This document shows positions 1 to 6,978 of a stretch of DNA of 38,120 nt, piece by piece (position 1 is the stretch's first letter; every line of letters begins with the position of its first letter). Location of the stretch: contig CAAGMZ010000004.1 of NCBI GenBank assembly GCA_900771195.1, forward strand, positions 1 to 38,120, in the 5' to 3' direction. The position numbers were made by a program, and so were the translations under genes. A model generated the notes under the pieces. It was not told where the DNA came from, searched no databases, and worked only from the letters and a program-made list of their open reading frames with translations. The DNA is from Lachnospiraceae bacterium (GTDB lineage: Bacteria; Bacillota; Clostridia; Lachnospirales; Lachnospiraceae).

Positions 1-1
1 T

Positions 2-970
2 CTTGCTTTCAGACAGATGTTCGGAGCAGAGGGATACGAGGTAGTAGCTATCAACGATCTGACAAGCCCTAAGATGCTTGCTCACCTTCTTAAGTATGAC
101 TCTTCACAGGGTAAGTACGAGAAGGCAGACACCGTTTCAGCAGGTGAGGATTCAATCACTGTTGATGGTAAGACTATCAAGATTTACAAGTTCCCTGATG
201 CTAACGATTGCCCTTGGGGCGAGCTTGGCGTTGACGTAGTACTTGAGTGCTCAGGCTTCTATACCTCTAAGGAGAAGGCTCAGGCTCATATCAATGCCGG
301 TGCACGTAAGGTTGTTATCTCAGCTCCTGCTGGAAACGATCTTCCTACAATCGTTTACAATGTTAACCACAAGACACTTAAGCCTACTGATACAATCATT
401 TCAGCAGCATCATGCACAACTAACTGTCTTGCACCTATGGCTAAGGCACTTAATGACCTTGCTCCCATCGAGTCAGGTATCATGTGCACAATCCACGCAT
501 ACACAGGAGACCAGATGATTCTTGACGGACCTCAGAGAAAGGGTGACCTCAGAAGATCAAGAGCCGGTGCTATCAACATCGTTCCCAACTCAACAGGTGC
601 AGCTAAGGCAATCGGTCTTGTTATCCCTGAACTTAACGGAAAGCTCATCGGAGCTGCTCAGCGTGTTCCTACACCTACAGGTTCAACAACACTTCTTTTC
701 GCAGTTGTTGACAAGGAAGTTACAGTTGATGAGATTAACGCAGCCATGAAGGCAGCTCAGACAGAGTCATTCGGATACAATGAGGACGAAATCGTATCTT
801 CAGATATCGTTGGTATGAGATACGGTTCACTCTTCGATGCTACTCAGACAATGGTTTCAAAGCTTCCTGACGGCAAGTCACAGGTTGAGGTCGTTTCATG
901 GTATGATAACGAGAACTCTTACACAAGCCAGATGGTAAGAACAATTAAGTACTTCTCAGAGTTGGCTTAA
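2..970 (+). CDS. gapA: Glyceraldehyde-3-phosphate dehydrogenase (5' truncated)
   Basis: Catalyses NAD-dependent oxidation and phosphorylation of glyceraldehyde-3-phosphate to 1,3-bisphosphoglycerate in cytosolic glycolysis. The reading frame is open from base 2 (LAFRQMFGAEGYEVV...), so the real start and about 15 N-terminal residues, including most of the NAD-binding GFGRIGR-type loop, lie outside the window; the ATG at 17 is internal. The active-site cysteine motif SCTTNCLAP is present, as are the phosphate-binding stretch NIVPNSTGAAKAIG and the C-terminal WYDNENSYTSQMV signature. It heads a gapA-pgk-tpiA cluster. Codon use is strongly biased to a few codons, as expected of an abundant enzyme. 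Identity is certain at family level; NAD rather than NADP preference is inferred from the glycolytic context. Confidence 0.97.
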   Translation, partial: LAFRQMFGAEGYEVVAINDLTSPKMLAHLLKYDSSQGKYEKADTVSAGEDSITVDGKTIKIYKFPDANDCPWGELGVDVVLECSGFYTSKEKAQAHINAGARKVVISAPAGNDLPTIVYNVNHKTLKPTDTIISAASCTTNCLAPMAKALNDLAPIESGIMCTIHAYTGDQMILDGPQRKGDLRRSRAGAINIVPNSTGAAKAIGLVIPELNGKLIGAAQRVPTPTGSTTLLFAVVDKEVTVDEINAAMKAAQTESFGYNEDEIVSSDIVGMRYGSLFDATQTMVSKLPDGKSQVEVVSWYDNENSYTSQMVRTIKYFSELA

Positions 971-991
971 TCAGAGATAGGCAGTTTTATT

Positions 992-1056
992 GACCTGATC
1001 AGGTCCGGTCGGGGTGTGCGCGCGTCTTGCGGACATGCCTTAGGACCGGACCTTTG
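992..1056 (+). terminator. Hairpin between gapA and pgk (attenuator or partial terminator)
   Basis: AGGTCCGGTC at 1001-1010 pairs perfectly with GACCGGACCT at 1044-1053, and the inner bases can extend the stem with G-C and G-T pairs. The tail is only a broken T run (TTTGTT), so termination may be partial. A separate 14-bp perfect palindrome, GACCTGATCAGGTC at 992-1005, shares bases 1001-1005 with the left arm, so the two structures cannot form together. Lowering of pgk relative to gapA transcription, or RNA processing, is an inference. Confidence 0.6.
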
Positions 1057-1091
1057 TTCTATGTAAATTTTTTATAAAGGAGATATAATCA

Positions 1092-2297
1092 ATGCTTAAC
1101 AAGAAATCAGTTGACGACATTAACGCTAAGGGCAAAAGAGTCCTTGTAAGATGTGATTTTAATGTGCCTCTTAAGAACGGAGTTATCACGGACGAGAACA
1201 GAATCGTTGCAGCGCTTCCCACAATCCAGAAGCTCATCAATGACGGTGCGAAGGTTATTCTTTGTTCACATCTCGGAAAGGTTAAGAACGGACCTAATGA
1301 GGGCGAGTCACTTGCTCCCGTAGCCAAGAGACTTTCAGAGAAGCTTGGCAAAGAGGTTGTATTTGCTGCAGATGACGAGGTTGTAGGACCTAATGCTAAG
1401 GCAGCTGTAGCAGCAATGCAGGATGGAGATGTGGTTCTTCTCCAGAACACAAGATTCAGAAAAGAAGAGACCAAGAATGAGGAGAATTTCTCAAAGGAGC
1501 TTGCTTCTCTTTGCGACATATATGTTAACGATGCTTTCGGAGCATGCCACAGGGCTCACTGCTCAACAGAAGGCGTTACCAAATTTGTTGACACATGCGT
1601 TGTAGGATATCTTATGCAGAAGGAAATTGAATTCCTCGGCAATGCAGTTAATAACCCTGTAAGACCTTTCGTAGCCATTCTTGGCGGTGCAAAGGTTGCA
1701 GATAAGCTTAATGTTATTTCTAACCTTCTTGAGAAATGCGACACACTTATCATCGGCGGTGGTATGGCTTACACATTCCTTAAGGCTCAGGGATACGAGA
1801 TTGGAACATCACTTGTTGATGATACCAAGATTGATTACTGCAAGGAAATGATGGACAAGGCCAATAAGCTTGGCAAGAAGCTTCTTCTCCCTGTAGATGC
1901 TGTTACAATCAAGGATTTCCCTAATCCTATTGATGCTCCCGTTGAGACAGAGGTTTATGATTATGACAAGATGCCTGCAGACAGAGAGGGCTGCGATATC
2001 GGACCCAAGACTCAGGCTCTTTATGCTGAGGCTGTTAAGACAGCCAAGACTGTTGTATGGAACGGACCTATGGGCGTATTCGAGAATCCTACACTTGCAG
2101 CAGGTACTATCGCAGTAGCCAAGGCTCTTGCTGAGACAGATGCTACAACAATTATCGGTGGCGGTGATTCGGCAGCGGCTGTAAATACACTGGGCTTCGG
2201 TGACAAGATGACCCATATTTCAACAGGTGGCGGTGCTTCTCTTGAGTTCCTTGAGGGCAAGGCACTTCCCGGAATTGAGTCAGCAGACGATAAATAA
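1092..2297 (+). CDS. pgk: Phosphoglycerate kinase
   Basis: Transfers phosphate from 1,3-bisphosphoglycerate to ADP, giving ATP and 3-phosphoglycerate. The 401-residue length fits bacterial monomeric PGK. The N-terminal signature RCDFNVPLKNG, the substrate-binding SHLGK segment, the hinge region and the C-terminal nucleotide-binding GGGDSAAAV and STGGGASLEFLEG segments are all visible. The ATG at 1092 follows a clear ribosome site (AAAGGAGAT, 1077-1085). The gene sits 121 bp after gapA, across a hairpin, and 12 bp before tpiA, with which it is surely cotranscribed. No convincing separate promoter is seen in the gapA-pgk gap. Codon use is as biased as in gapA. Family assignment is certain. Confidence 0.98.
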   Translation: MLNKKSVDDINAKGKRVLVRCDFNVPLKNGVITDENRIVAALPTIQKLINDGAKVILCSHLGKVKNGPNEGESLAPVAKRLSEKLGKEVVFAADDEVVGPNAKAAVAAMQDGDVVLLQNTRFRKEETKNEENFSKELASLCDIYVNDAFGACHRAHCSTEGVTKFVDTCVVGYLMQKEIEFLGNAVNNPVRPFVAILGGAKVADKLNVISNLLEKCDTLIIGGGMAYTFLKAQGYEIGTSLVDDTKIDYCKEMMDKANKLGKKLLLPVDAVTIKDFPNPIDAPVETEVYDYDKMPADREGCDIGPKTQALYAEAVKTAKTVVWNGPMGVFENPTLAAGTIAVAKALAETDATTIIGGGDSAAAVNTLGFGDKMTHISTGGGASLEFLEGKALPGIESADDK

Positions 2298-2309
2298 AGG
2301 AGAACAAAA

Positions 2310-3056
2310 ATGGCAAGAAAGAGAATTATAGCCGGTAACTGGAAGATGAATGAGACTCCCAGCGAGGCAAAGGCACTTATAGAGCTTCTTAAGCCCCTTG
2401 TTGTAAATCCTGATGTTGACGTGGTTTACTGCGTACCTGCAATAGATCTTACGACAGCACTTGAGGCAACAAAGGGAACCAATGTTGAAATTGGTGCGGA
2501 GAATATGTATTTTGAGGAAAAGGGAGCATACACCGGAGAGATTTCTCCTGCAATGCTTACAGATATCGGAGTTAAGTATGTTATAATCGGACACTCAGAG
2601 AGAAGAGAGTACTTTGCTGAGACTGATGAGACTGTTAACAAAAAAGTACTCAAGGCATTTGAACATGGCATTACACCTATTATCTGCTGCGGTGAGAGCC
2701 TTGCACAGAGAGAACAGGGAATAACGCTTGACTGGATAAGAATGCAGATTAAGATAGCTTTCCAGAATGTAACCGCAGATCAGGCCAAGACAGCAGTTAT
2801 TGCTTACGAGCCTATCTGGGCTATCGGAACCGGCAAGACTGCAACTGCTGATCAGGCAGAAGAGGTGTGCGCAGGAATCCGTGCCGTAATCGGGGAGATT
2901 TACGATGAGGCTACGGCTCAGGCTATCAGAATCCAGTATGGCGGATCAATGAATGCAGGCAATGCAGCAGAGCTTCTTTCAAAGCCTGACATTGATGGAG
3001 GACTTATCGGCGGTGCAAGCCTTAAGGAAGATTTTGGTAAAATCGTAAACGCATAA
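2310..3056 (+). CDS. tpiA: Triose-phosphate isomerase
   Basis: Interconverts dihydroxyacetone phosphate and glyceraldehyde-3-phosphate. The 248-residue TIM barrel contains the substrate-binding NWKMN near the N terminus, the electrophilic histidine in IIGHSERREYF, the catalytic glutamate in AYEPIWAIGTGKTA (flexible loop follows) and the phosphate-binding YGGSMN and GLIGGASL segments at the C terminus. A ribosome site (AAAGGAGA) precedes the ATG. It lies 12 bp after pgk and is the last gene of the glycolytic unit; a strong terminator follows at 3084-3126. Nothing unusual is seen in the sequence. Confidence 0.98.
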   Translation: MARKRIIAGNWKMNETPSEAKALIELLKPLVVNPDVDVVYCVPAIDLTTALEATKGTNVEIGAENMYFEEKGAYTGEISPAMLTDIGVKYVIIGHSERREYFAETDETVNKKVLKAFEHGITPIICCGESLAQREQGITLDWIRMQIKIAFQNVTADQAKTAVIAYEPIWAIGTGKTATADQAEEVCAGIRAVIGEIYDEATAQAIRIQYGGSMNAGNAAELLSKPDIDGGLIGGASLKEDFGKIVNA

Positions 3057-3083
3057 TTTTATAACTGATATTTAGAACTGCAC

Positions 3084-3126
3084 AACCCCGCAATTCACTT
3101 ACTACAGGTGAATTGCGGGGTTTTTT
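3084..3126 (+). terminator. Rho-independent terminator after tpiA
   Basis: CCCCGCAATTCAC (3086-3098) pairs perfectly with GTGAATTGCGGGG (3108-3120) around a 9-nt loop and is followed by six T. The last T is also the first base of the first Spo0A box, so the glycolytic terminator abuts the spoIIG promoter directly. Confidence 0.95.
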
Positions 3127-3191
3127 GTCGAAAAATTCTGATTGCGGGAGGTGGTGTTTCGACAAAAACATCAGAGGACAGGGAATATAAT
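3126..3191 (+). promoter_or_regulatory. Spo0A-type promoter of spoIIGA-sigE
   Basis: Two matches to the Spo0A box lie in inverted orientation: TGTCGAA at 3126-3132 and TTCGACA at 3158-3164. A perfect -10 hexamer TATAAT is at 3186-3191. If the second box doubles as the -35 (TTCGAC, 3158-3163), the spacing is 22 bp. Known knowledge: the Bacillus subtilis spoIIG promoter has the same overlong spacing and needs Spo0A~P bound next to the -35. The predicted start of transcription is about 3198, 19 bases before the spoIIGA ATG. Confidence 0.8.
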
Positions 3192-3216
3192 GTGAGAGTA
3201 CAAGGGAGGCAGGCCT

Positions 3217-4113
3217 ATGCATTATCTGGTCTACATTGATGTGCTGTTCATGGTGAATTTTATAATGGACTACATTGTTGTGAGTCTTGCTGCAGATATT
3301 ATCGGATGCCGCTTTGCTGCTTCGACGAGAAGTCATAAAAAACGCAGGATTGACCCGGGACCGGCGATATTCTGTCTGAGAAAAGTATGTGCGGCATCAA
3401 TCGGAGCTTTATGGGTGAGTATTGTTCTCGTACTCAGGCTTCGGGGTATCCTGTGGGACATTGTTACATATTTTGTCATAGCCATAATCATGACTATGAG
3501 CATCGTGAGTCCGAGAGAATGGCGCAGACTGATAAAATGTATGGTTGTGATGTATTTTGTGACCTGTGCGCTGGGCGGGATAATGAATGTGGTTTATTAT
3601 TACACAGCTTTTGGCTGTATGATAAAGTCCATAAGCGAAAAACCGGCTGCGGCGGCAATACTTCCGGTTCTTGGGGGAGCGGTAATGCTTGCTCCTCTGA
3701 TAAACCTGATATTCCGGTATATCAGTGGTTTTATAAGCACCAGAAAAATAATGCCGGTTGTCATTATAGAAAACAATGGCAAAGCCATAAGGCTTAAAGC
3801 GCTTGTTGATACAGGCAATTCACTTACGGATCCATACAGTGGCAGTGCAGTAAATGTTATGGAATCCGACGTTGCTGCAACACTTATCAAATCATATGCG
3901 GACAGCCATTATCATCTGATACCGTTCATGTCATTAGGGGAAGAAAAAGGACTGATACCGGTAGTCAGATTTGACAGGCTGACTATCATCGGTAAGAAAA
4001 AATATACCGTTGACAAACCGCTGTTTGCATTGTATTCCGGGAAATTTACGGACAGTGATTACAGGGTAATCCTGCATCCTGAATTGATTCAGGATAAAAC
4101 ACAGAGGAGTTGA
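3217..4113 (+). CDS. spoIIGA: Sigma-E processing peptidase SpoIIGA
   Basis: Membrane aspartic protease that, in the family, cleaves the pro-sequence from pro-sigma-E in the mother cell after a signal from the forespore protein SpoIIR. The 298 residues divide into an N-terminal half with several hydrophobic segments (about residues 3-25, 58-78, 80-95, 105-130, 145-168) and a soluble C-terminal half with the retropepsin-like motif LVDTGNSL, whose catalytic aspartate is residue 198. The ATG at 3217 follows GGGAGG with 7-nt spacing. The sigE start lies 6 bp after its stop, with the sigE ribosome site inside the spoIIGA end, implying translational coupling. The upstream promoter carries Spo0A boxes. 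Confidence 0.95.
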   Translation: MHYLVYIDVLFMVNFIMDYIVVSLAADIIGCRFAASTRSHKKRRIDPGPAIFCLRKVCAASIGALWVSIVLVLRLRGILWDIVTYFVIAIIMTMSIVSPREWRRLIKCMVVMYFVTCALGGIMNVVYYYTAFGCMIKSISEKPAAAAILPVLGGAVMLAPLINLIFRYISGFISTRKIMPVVIIENNGKAIRLKALVDTGNSLTDPYSGSAVNVMESDVAATLIKSYADSHYHLIPFMSLGEEKGLIPVVRFDRLTIIGKKKYTVDKPLFALYSGKFTDSDYRVILHPELIQDKTQRS

Positions 4114-4119
4114 ATAATT

Positions 4120-4860
4120 ATGTATTTAAAGGTTATGATGCCGAACTATTTTCAGTTCAAGGTAATGCCGTCGCTTAAGAACATAATAATGGAGCGGCAG
4201 GGGGATATTCATTATATTGGGGGAGCCGACGTGCTTCCGGCGCCTTTGGATCCGGAAGAAGAAGCGGAGGTGATTGCAGGGCTTGGAACCGAGCTTGATG
4301 CCAAGGCAAAATCGACACTGATTGAGCACAATCTCAGGCTTGTGGTTTACATTGCCAAAAAATTCGACAATACGGGGGTAGGCGTTGAGGATCTGATATC
4401 AATCGGAACGATAGGACTGATAAAGGCCATAAATTCATTTGATGCGGGGAAAAACATAAAGCTTGCAACATACGCGTCAAGATGTATTGAAAATGAGATT
4501 CTTATGTATCTTCGCCGGAACAGCAAGACCAAAATGGAAGTGTCAATTGACGAGCCGCTTAATGTGGACTGGGATGGAAACGAACTGCTTCTGTCGGACA
4601 TTCTCGGAACCGATGAGGATGTGATTTACAGAGACATTGAGGATGAGGTCGAGAAAAAACTTTTGAACAAGGCAATAGAAAAGCTTGGCGAAAGGGAGAG
4701 AACAATTATTGACTTAAGATTCGGGCTTAATTCTCCCGAGGGAAAGGAGATGACACAAAAGGAGGTGGCTGACCTTCTGGGAATAAGCCAGTCATACATA
4801 TCAAGGCTTGAAAAAAAGATTATAAAAAGGCTGAAAAAGGACATTGTGCGCTATGAGTGA
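4120..4860 (+). CDS. sigE: RNA polymerase sigma-E factor (pro-form), sporulation
   Basis: Directs early mother-cell transcription during endospore formation. The 246-residue protein has an N-terminal pro-sequence of about 30 residues rich in hydrophobic and basic residues, ending just before HYIGGADVLPAPL, which matches the processing site region of known pro-sigma-E proteins. Region 2 (NLRLVVYIAKKFDNTGVGVEDLISIGTIGL split over residues 71-105) and region 4 with its helix-turn-helix (EVADLLGISQSYISRLEKK) are complete. It is the second gene of the spoIIG unit, 6 bp after spoIIGA and 103 bp before sigG. No separate promoter was identified. Identity follows both from the sequence and from the neighbours. 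Confidence 0.96.
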   Translation: MYLKVMMPNYFQFKVMPSLKNIIMERQGDIHYIGGADVLPAPLDPEEEAEVIAGLGTELDAKAKSTLIEHNLRLVVYIAKKFDNTGVGVEDLISIGTIGLIKAINSFDAGKNIKLATYASRCIENEILMYLRRNSKTKMEVSIDEPLNVDWDGNELLLSDILGTDEDVIYRDIEDEVEKKLLNKAIEKLGERERTIIDLRFGLNSPEGKEMTQKEVADLLGISQSYISRLEKKIIKRLKKDIVRYE

Positions 4861-4963
4861 TTGCCATTAAATTCCGCTTTATTTTTACCTGAAATGTGAT
4901 TAGACAGAAGAGGTTCTGTTAATCATAAACCTATGAACAACAGTTGAACAGGCAGGTGAAAAT

Positions 4964-5746
4964 ATGGCAGCGTACAAAGTTGAGATTTGTGGTGTTGATA
5001 CGTCAAAACTGCCGCTTTTGTCGGCAAAGGAAAAGGAGGAACTTATAAAACGCGTCAAAGAGGGGGACGCACAGGCGAGGGATAAGTACATTAAGGGTAA
5101 CTTAAGACTTGTTCTCAGCATTGTTCAGAGGTTTGCCGGAAACGGCGAGAATCTTGACGACCTTTTTCAGATAGGATGCGTGGGGCTTATAAAAGCAATA
5201 GATAATTTTGACCTTAGTCAGGGCGTTAAATTCAGCACTTATGCTGTGCCGATGATAATGGGAGAACTCAGGAGATTTCTTCGTGACAATACCCAGATAA
5301 GGGTATCGCGGTCGCTCAGGGACACGGCATACAAGGCCATATATGCCAAGGAAAGACTTATGAAGGAGAAACAGAAGGAGCCTACTATCGGGGAAATTGC
5401 TGCAGAAATCGGCGTTGACAGGGAAGAAATCGTATATGCGCTTGATGCGATTCAGACTCCCATGTCACTTTATGACCCGGTGTATAACGATGGAGGGGAC
5501 ACGCTGTATGTGATGGATCAGGTAAGCGACAGCAAAAATACGGAGGAAAACTGGGTCACCAATATGGCGCTTCGGGATGCCATGAAAAAGCTTTCCCAAA
5601 GAGAAAGGGACATTATCAGACTAAGATTTTTTAACGGAAAAACACAGATGGAGGTGGCAAAAGAAATAGATATATCACAGGCGCAGGTGAGCCGTCTGGA
5701 AAAGACAGCCCTTAAGACAATGAGGAATTACCTGGGAGAAAGATAG
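4964..5746 (+). CDS. sigG: RNA polymerase sigma-G factor, forespore-specific
   Basis: Late forespore sigma factor of the sigma-70 family. The 260-residue protein begins with the highly typical YKVEICGVDTSKLP, then region 2 (NLRLVLSIVQRF..., LDDLFQIGCVGLIKAIDNFD), region 3 (about residues 120-175) and region 4 helix-turn-helix (TQMEVAKEIDISQAQVSRLEK). The ATG at 4964 follows CAGGTGAAAAT, a modest ribosome site. In B. subtilis sigG is transcribed both from its own sigma-F promoter and by read-through from spoIIG; here I see no clear sigma-F or sigma-G promoter in the 103-bp gap, so read-through is likely. A terminator follows at once. Confidence 0.96.
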   Translation: MAAYKVEICGVDTSKLPLLSAKEKEELIKRVKEGDAQARDKYIKGNLRLVLSIVQRFAGNGENLDDLFQIGCVGLIKAIDNFDLSQGVKFSTYAVPMIMGELRRFLRDNTQIRVSRSLRDTAYKAIYAKERLMKEKQKEPTIGEIAAEIGVDREEIVYALDAIQTPMSLYDPVYNDGGDTLYVMDQVSDSKNTEENWVTNMALRDAMKKLSQRERDIIRLRFFNGKTQMEVAKEIDISQAQVSRLEKTALKTMRNYLGER

Positions 5747-5750
5747 GAAA

Positions 5751-5790
5751 AAAGGCCGCAGAGAATGGTGCATATCTGCGACCTTTTTTT
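5751..5790 (+). terminator. Rho-independent terminator after sigG
   Basis: CGCAGA (5757-5762) pairs with TCTGCG (5775-5780); after one C-A mismatch the stem continues with AAAGG pairing CCTTT, and a run of seven T (5784-5790) follows. It closes the spoIIG-sigG unit and lies one base before the corA -35 element. Confidence 0.9.
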
Positions 5791-5791
5791 A

Positions 5792-5820
5792 TTGACAAAA
5801 AACTATGGGTAAAATATAAT
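5792..5820 (+). promoter_or_regulatory. Consensus sigma-A promoter of the corA unit
   Basis: TTGACA at 5792-5797 and TATAAT at 5815-5820 are separated by exactly 17 bp: both hexamers match the sigma-A consensus perfectly. Transcription would begin near 5827, about 198 bases before corA. Such a strong promoter with a long leader suggests control after initiation. Confidence 0.9.
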
Positions 5821-5826
5821 AATATA

Positions 5827-6024
5827 GGTGTTATCCGGGGGGTTAATACAGTATCCCGGACGACTTTTCTTAATTATTGAATGAAAGGAAGTGGGCGTAT
5901 GGAAAGCGGACCTGATAATTATCACAGTTGCAGCCTTGGAAAAAATTATATACATACGGCCACATCCATAATCTGACATATCTGTTGTTTTCAGAGCAGT
6001 GCCTGTGTCCGTGAAGGAGAGAAA
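5827..6024 (+). promoter_or_regulatory. Long structured 5' leader of corA
   Basis: About 198 transcribed bases precede corA. Near the 5' end TCCGGG (5834-5839) can pair with CCCGGA (5855-5860), followed by CGACTTTTCTT, a terminator-like arrangement. A short ORF with its own ribosome site lies at 5899-5976. The corA start is preceded by GAAGGAGAG. I could not match the leader to the magnesium M-box or another named riboswitch by eye. Confidence 0.45.
5899..5976 (+). CDS. Possible 25-residue leader peptide upstream of corA
   Basis: The ORF starts at ATG 5899 after AAAGGAA with 8-nt spacing and ends at TGA 5974-5976; it encodes 25 residues (MESGPDNYHSCSLG... ending TATSII). An in-frame ATG at 5881 would add six residues but lacks a ribosome site. 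No relative is recognised. Its place, between a perfect promoter and corA, resembles the leader ORFs known before Mg2+ transporter genes in enteric bacteria (corL, mgtL), but no sequence similarity to them is claimed. It could equally be a chance ORF in a structured leader. Confidence 0.3.
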   Translation: MESGPDNYHSCSLGKNYIHTATSII

Positions 6025-6966
6025 ATGGTTAAGATATTTAAAAGCTCTGAAAAAGAAACTTCCCAGATTGAAGAATTTGAGGATGGATGCTGGGTCGCAA
6101 TGACCAATCCATCTGCTGAGGAACTGAAAGAAGTATCGGAAAGATATCATATTGATGCGGATGACCTTCGGGCCGCACTGGATGAAGATGAGCGTTCCCG
6201 TATAGAAGAGGAAGACGGCTACAGCTTTGTAATCGTTGACGTGCCTACGATTGAGGAGCGCAATGACAAGGACTGGTACGGAACGATTCCTATGTCAATA
6301 ATCAAATGCGAAGATGCCATAATAACTGTCTGCCTGGAAGATACTCAGGTGCTGACGGCATTTATGGATGGGCGTGTTCGTGATTTTTACACATATATGA
6401 AGAACAGATTTATTTTTCAGGTTCTTTACAGAAATGCCACGCTTTATCTGAATTATCTGAGGATTATTGACAGAAGAAGCGATATCGTGGAACAGAAGAT
6501 GCATGAGTCTACACGTAACAGCGAGCTTATTGAGCTTCTTGAACTTGAAAAATCACTTGTGTTCTTTACCACATCACTGAAGGGCAATGAGCTTGTGCTT
6601 GAGAGACTTCTTAAATCAGGAAACATAAAGCGTTATCCGGAAGATGAGGACCTGATTGAGGATGCCATTACCGAGAATAAGCAGGCTATTGAAATGGCCA
6701 ATATATACAGCGGAATACTTACGGGCACCATGGATACTTTTGCGTCTATAATATCCAATAATCAGAACATGGTGATGAAGTTTTTGACAACAGTGACAAT
6801 CGTGCTTTCAATCCCTACCATGATTGCCAGCTTTTACGGAATGAATGTAAATCTGAACGGAATGCCGTTTGCCACAAGCAAGTGGGGGTTTCTTATTGTT
6901 CTCGGCATTTCAATATTGATTTCCGGAATTGTTGCACTGATATTCCGGAAAAAAGATCTTTTTTAG
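6025..6966 (+). CDS. corA: CorA-family magnesium/divalent cation transporter
   Basis: Homopentameric inner-membrane channel that takes up Mg2+ (some relatives Co2+, Ni2+ or Zn2+). The 313 residues show the usual long acidic cytosolic domain with a helical stalk (about 1-245), then two transmembrane helices (about 250-270 and 285-305). The signature GMN is at residues 272-274, in SFYGMNVNLNGMPF, followed by the periplasmic loop and a basic C-terminal end (FRKKDLF). The ATG at 6025 follows AAGGAGAG. It has a consensus promoter and a ~198-nt leader. The next gene begins 12 bp downstream and is probably cotranscribed. Substrate preference for Mg2+ is inferred from the family. Confidence 0.93.
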   Translation: MVKIFKSSEKETSQIEEFEDGCWVAMTNPSAEELKEVSERYHIDADDLRAALDEDERSRIEEEDGYSFVIVDVPTIEERNDKDWYGTIPMSIIKCEDAIITVCLEDTQVLTAFMDGRVRDFYTYMKNRFIFQVLYRNATLYLNYLRIIDRRSDIVEQKMHESTRNSELIELLELEKSLVFFTTSLKGNELVLERLLKSGNIKRYPEDEDLIEDAITENKQAIEMANIYSGILTGTMDTFASIISNNQNMVMKFLTTVTIVLSIPTMIASFYGMNVNLNGMPFATSKWGFLIVLGISILISGIVALIFRKKDLF

Positions 6967-6978
6967 GAGACTTAAGAC

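Noticed and set aside
4861..4963. Sigma-F or sigma-G promoter before sigG
   Set aside because: CATAAACCT around 4925 is a partial match to sporulation -10 elements, but no -35 at the right distance was found.
5827..6024. M-box or other named riboswitch before corA
   Set aside because: I could not find the conserved M-box core by eye. A covariance-model search would decide, so the leader is reported only as structured.
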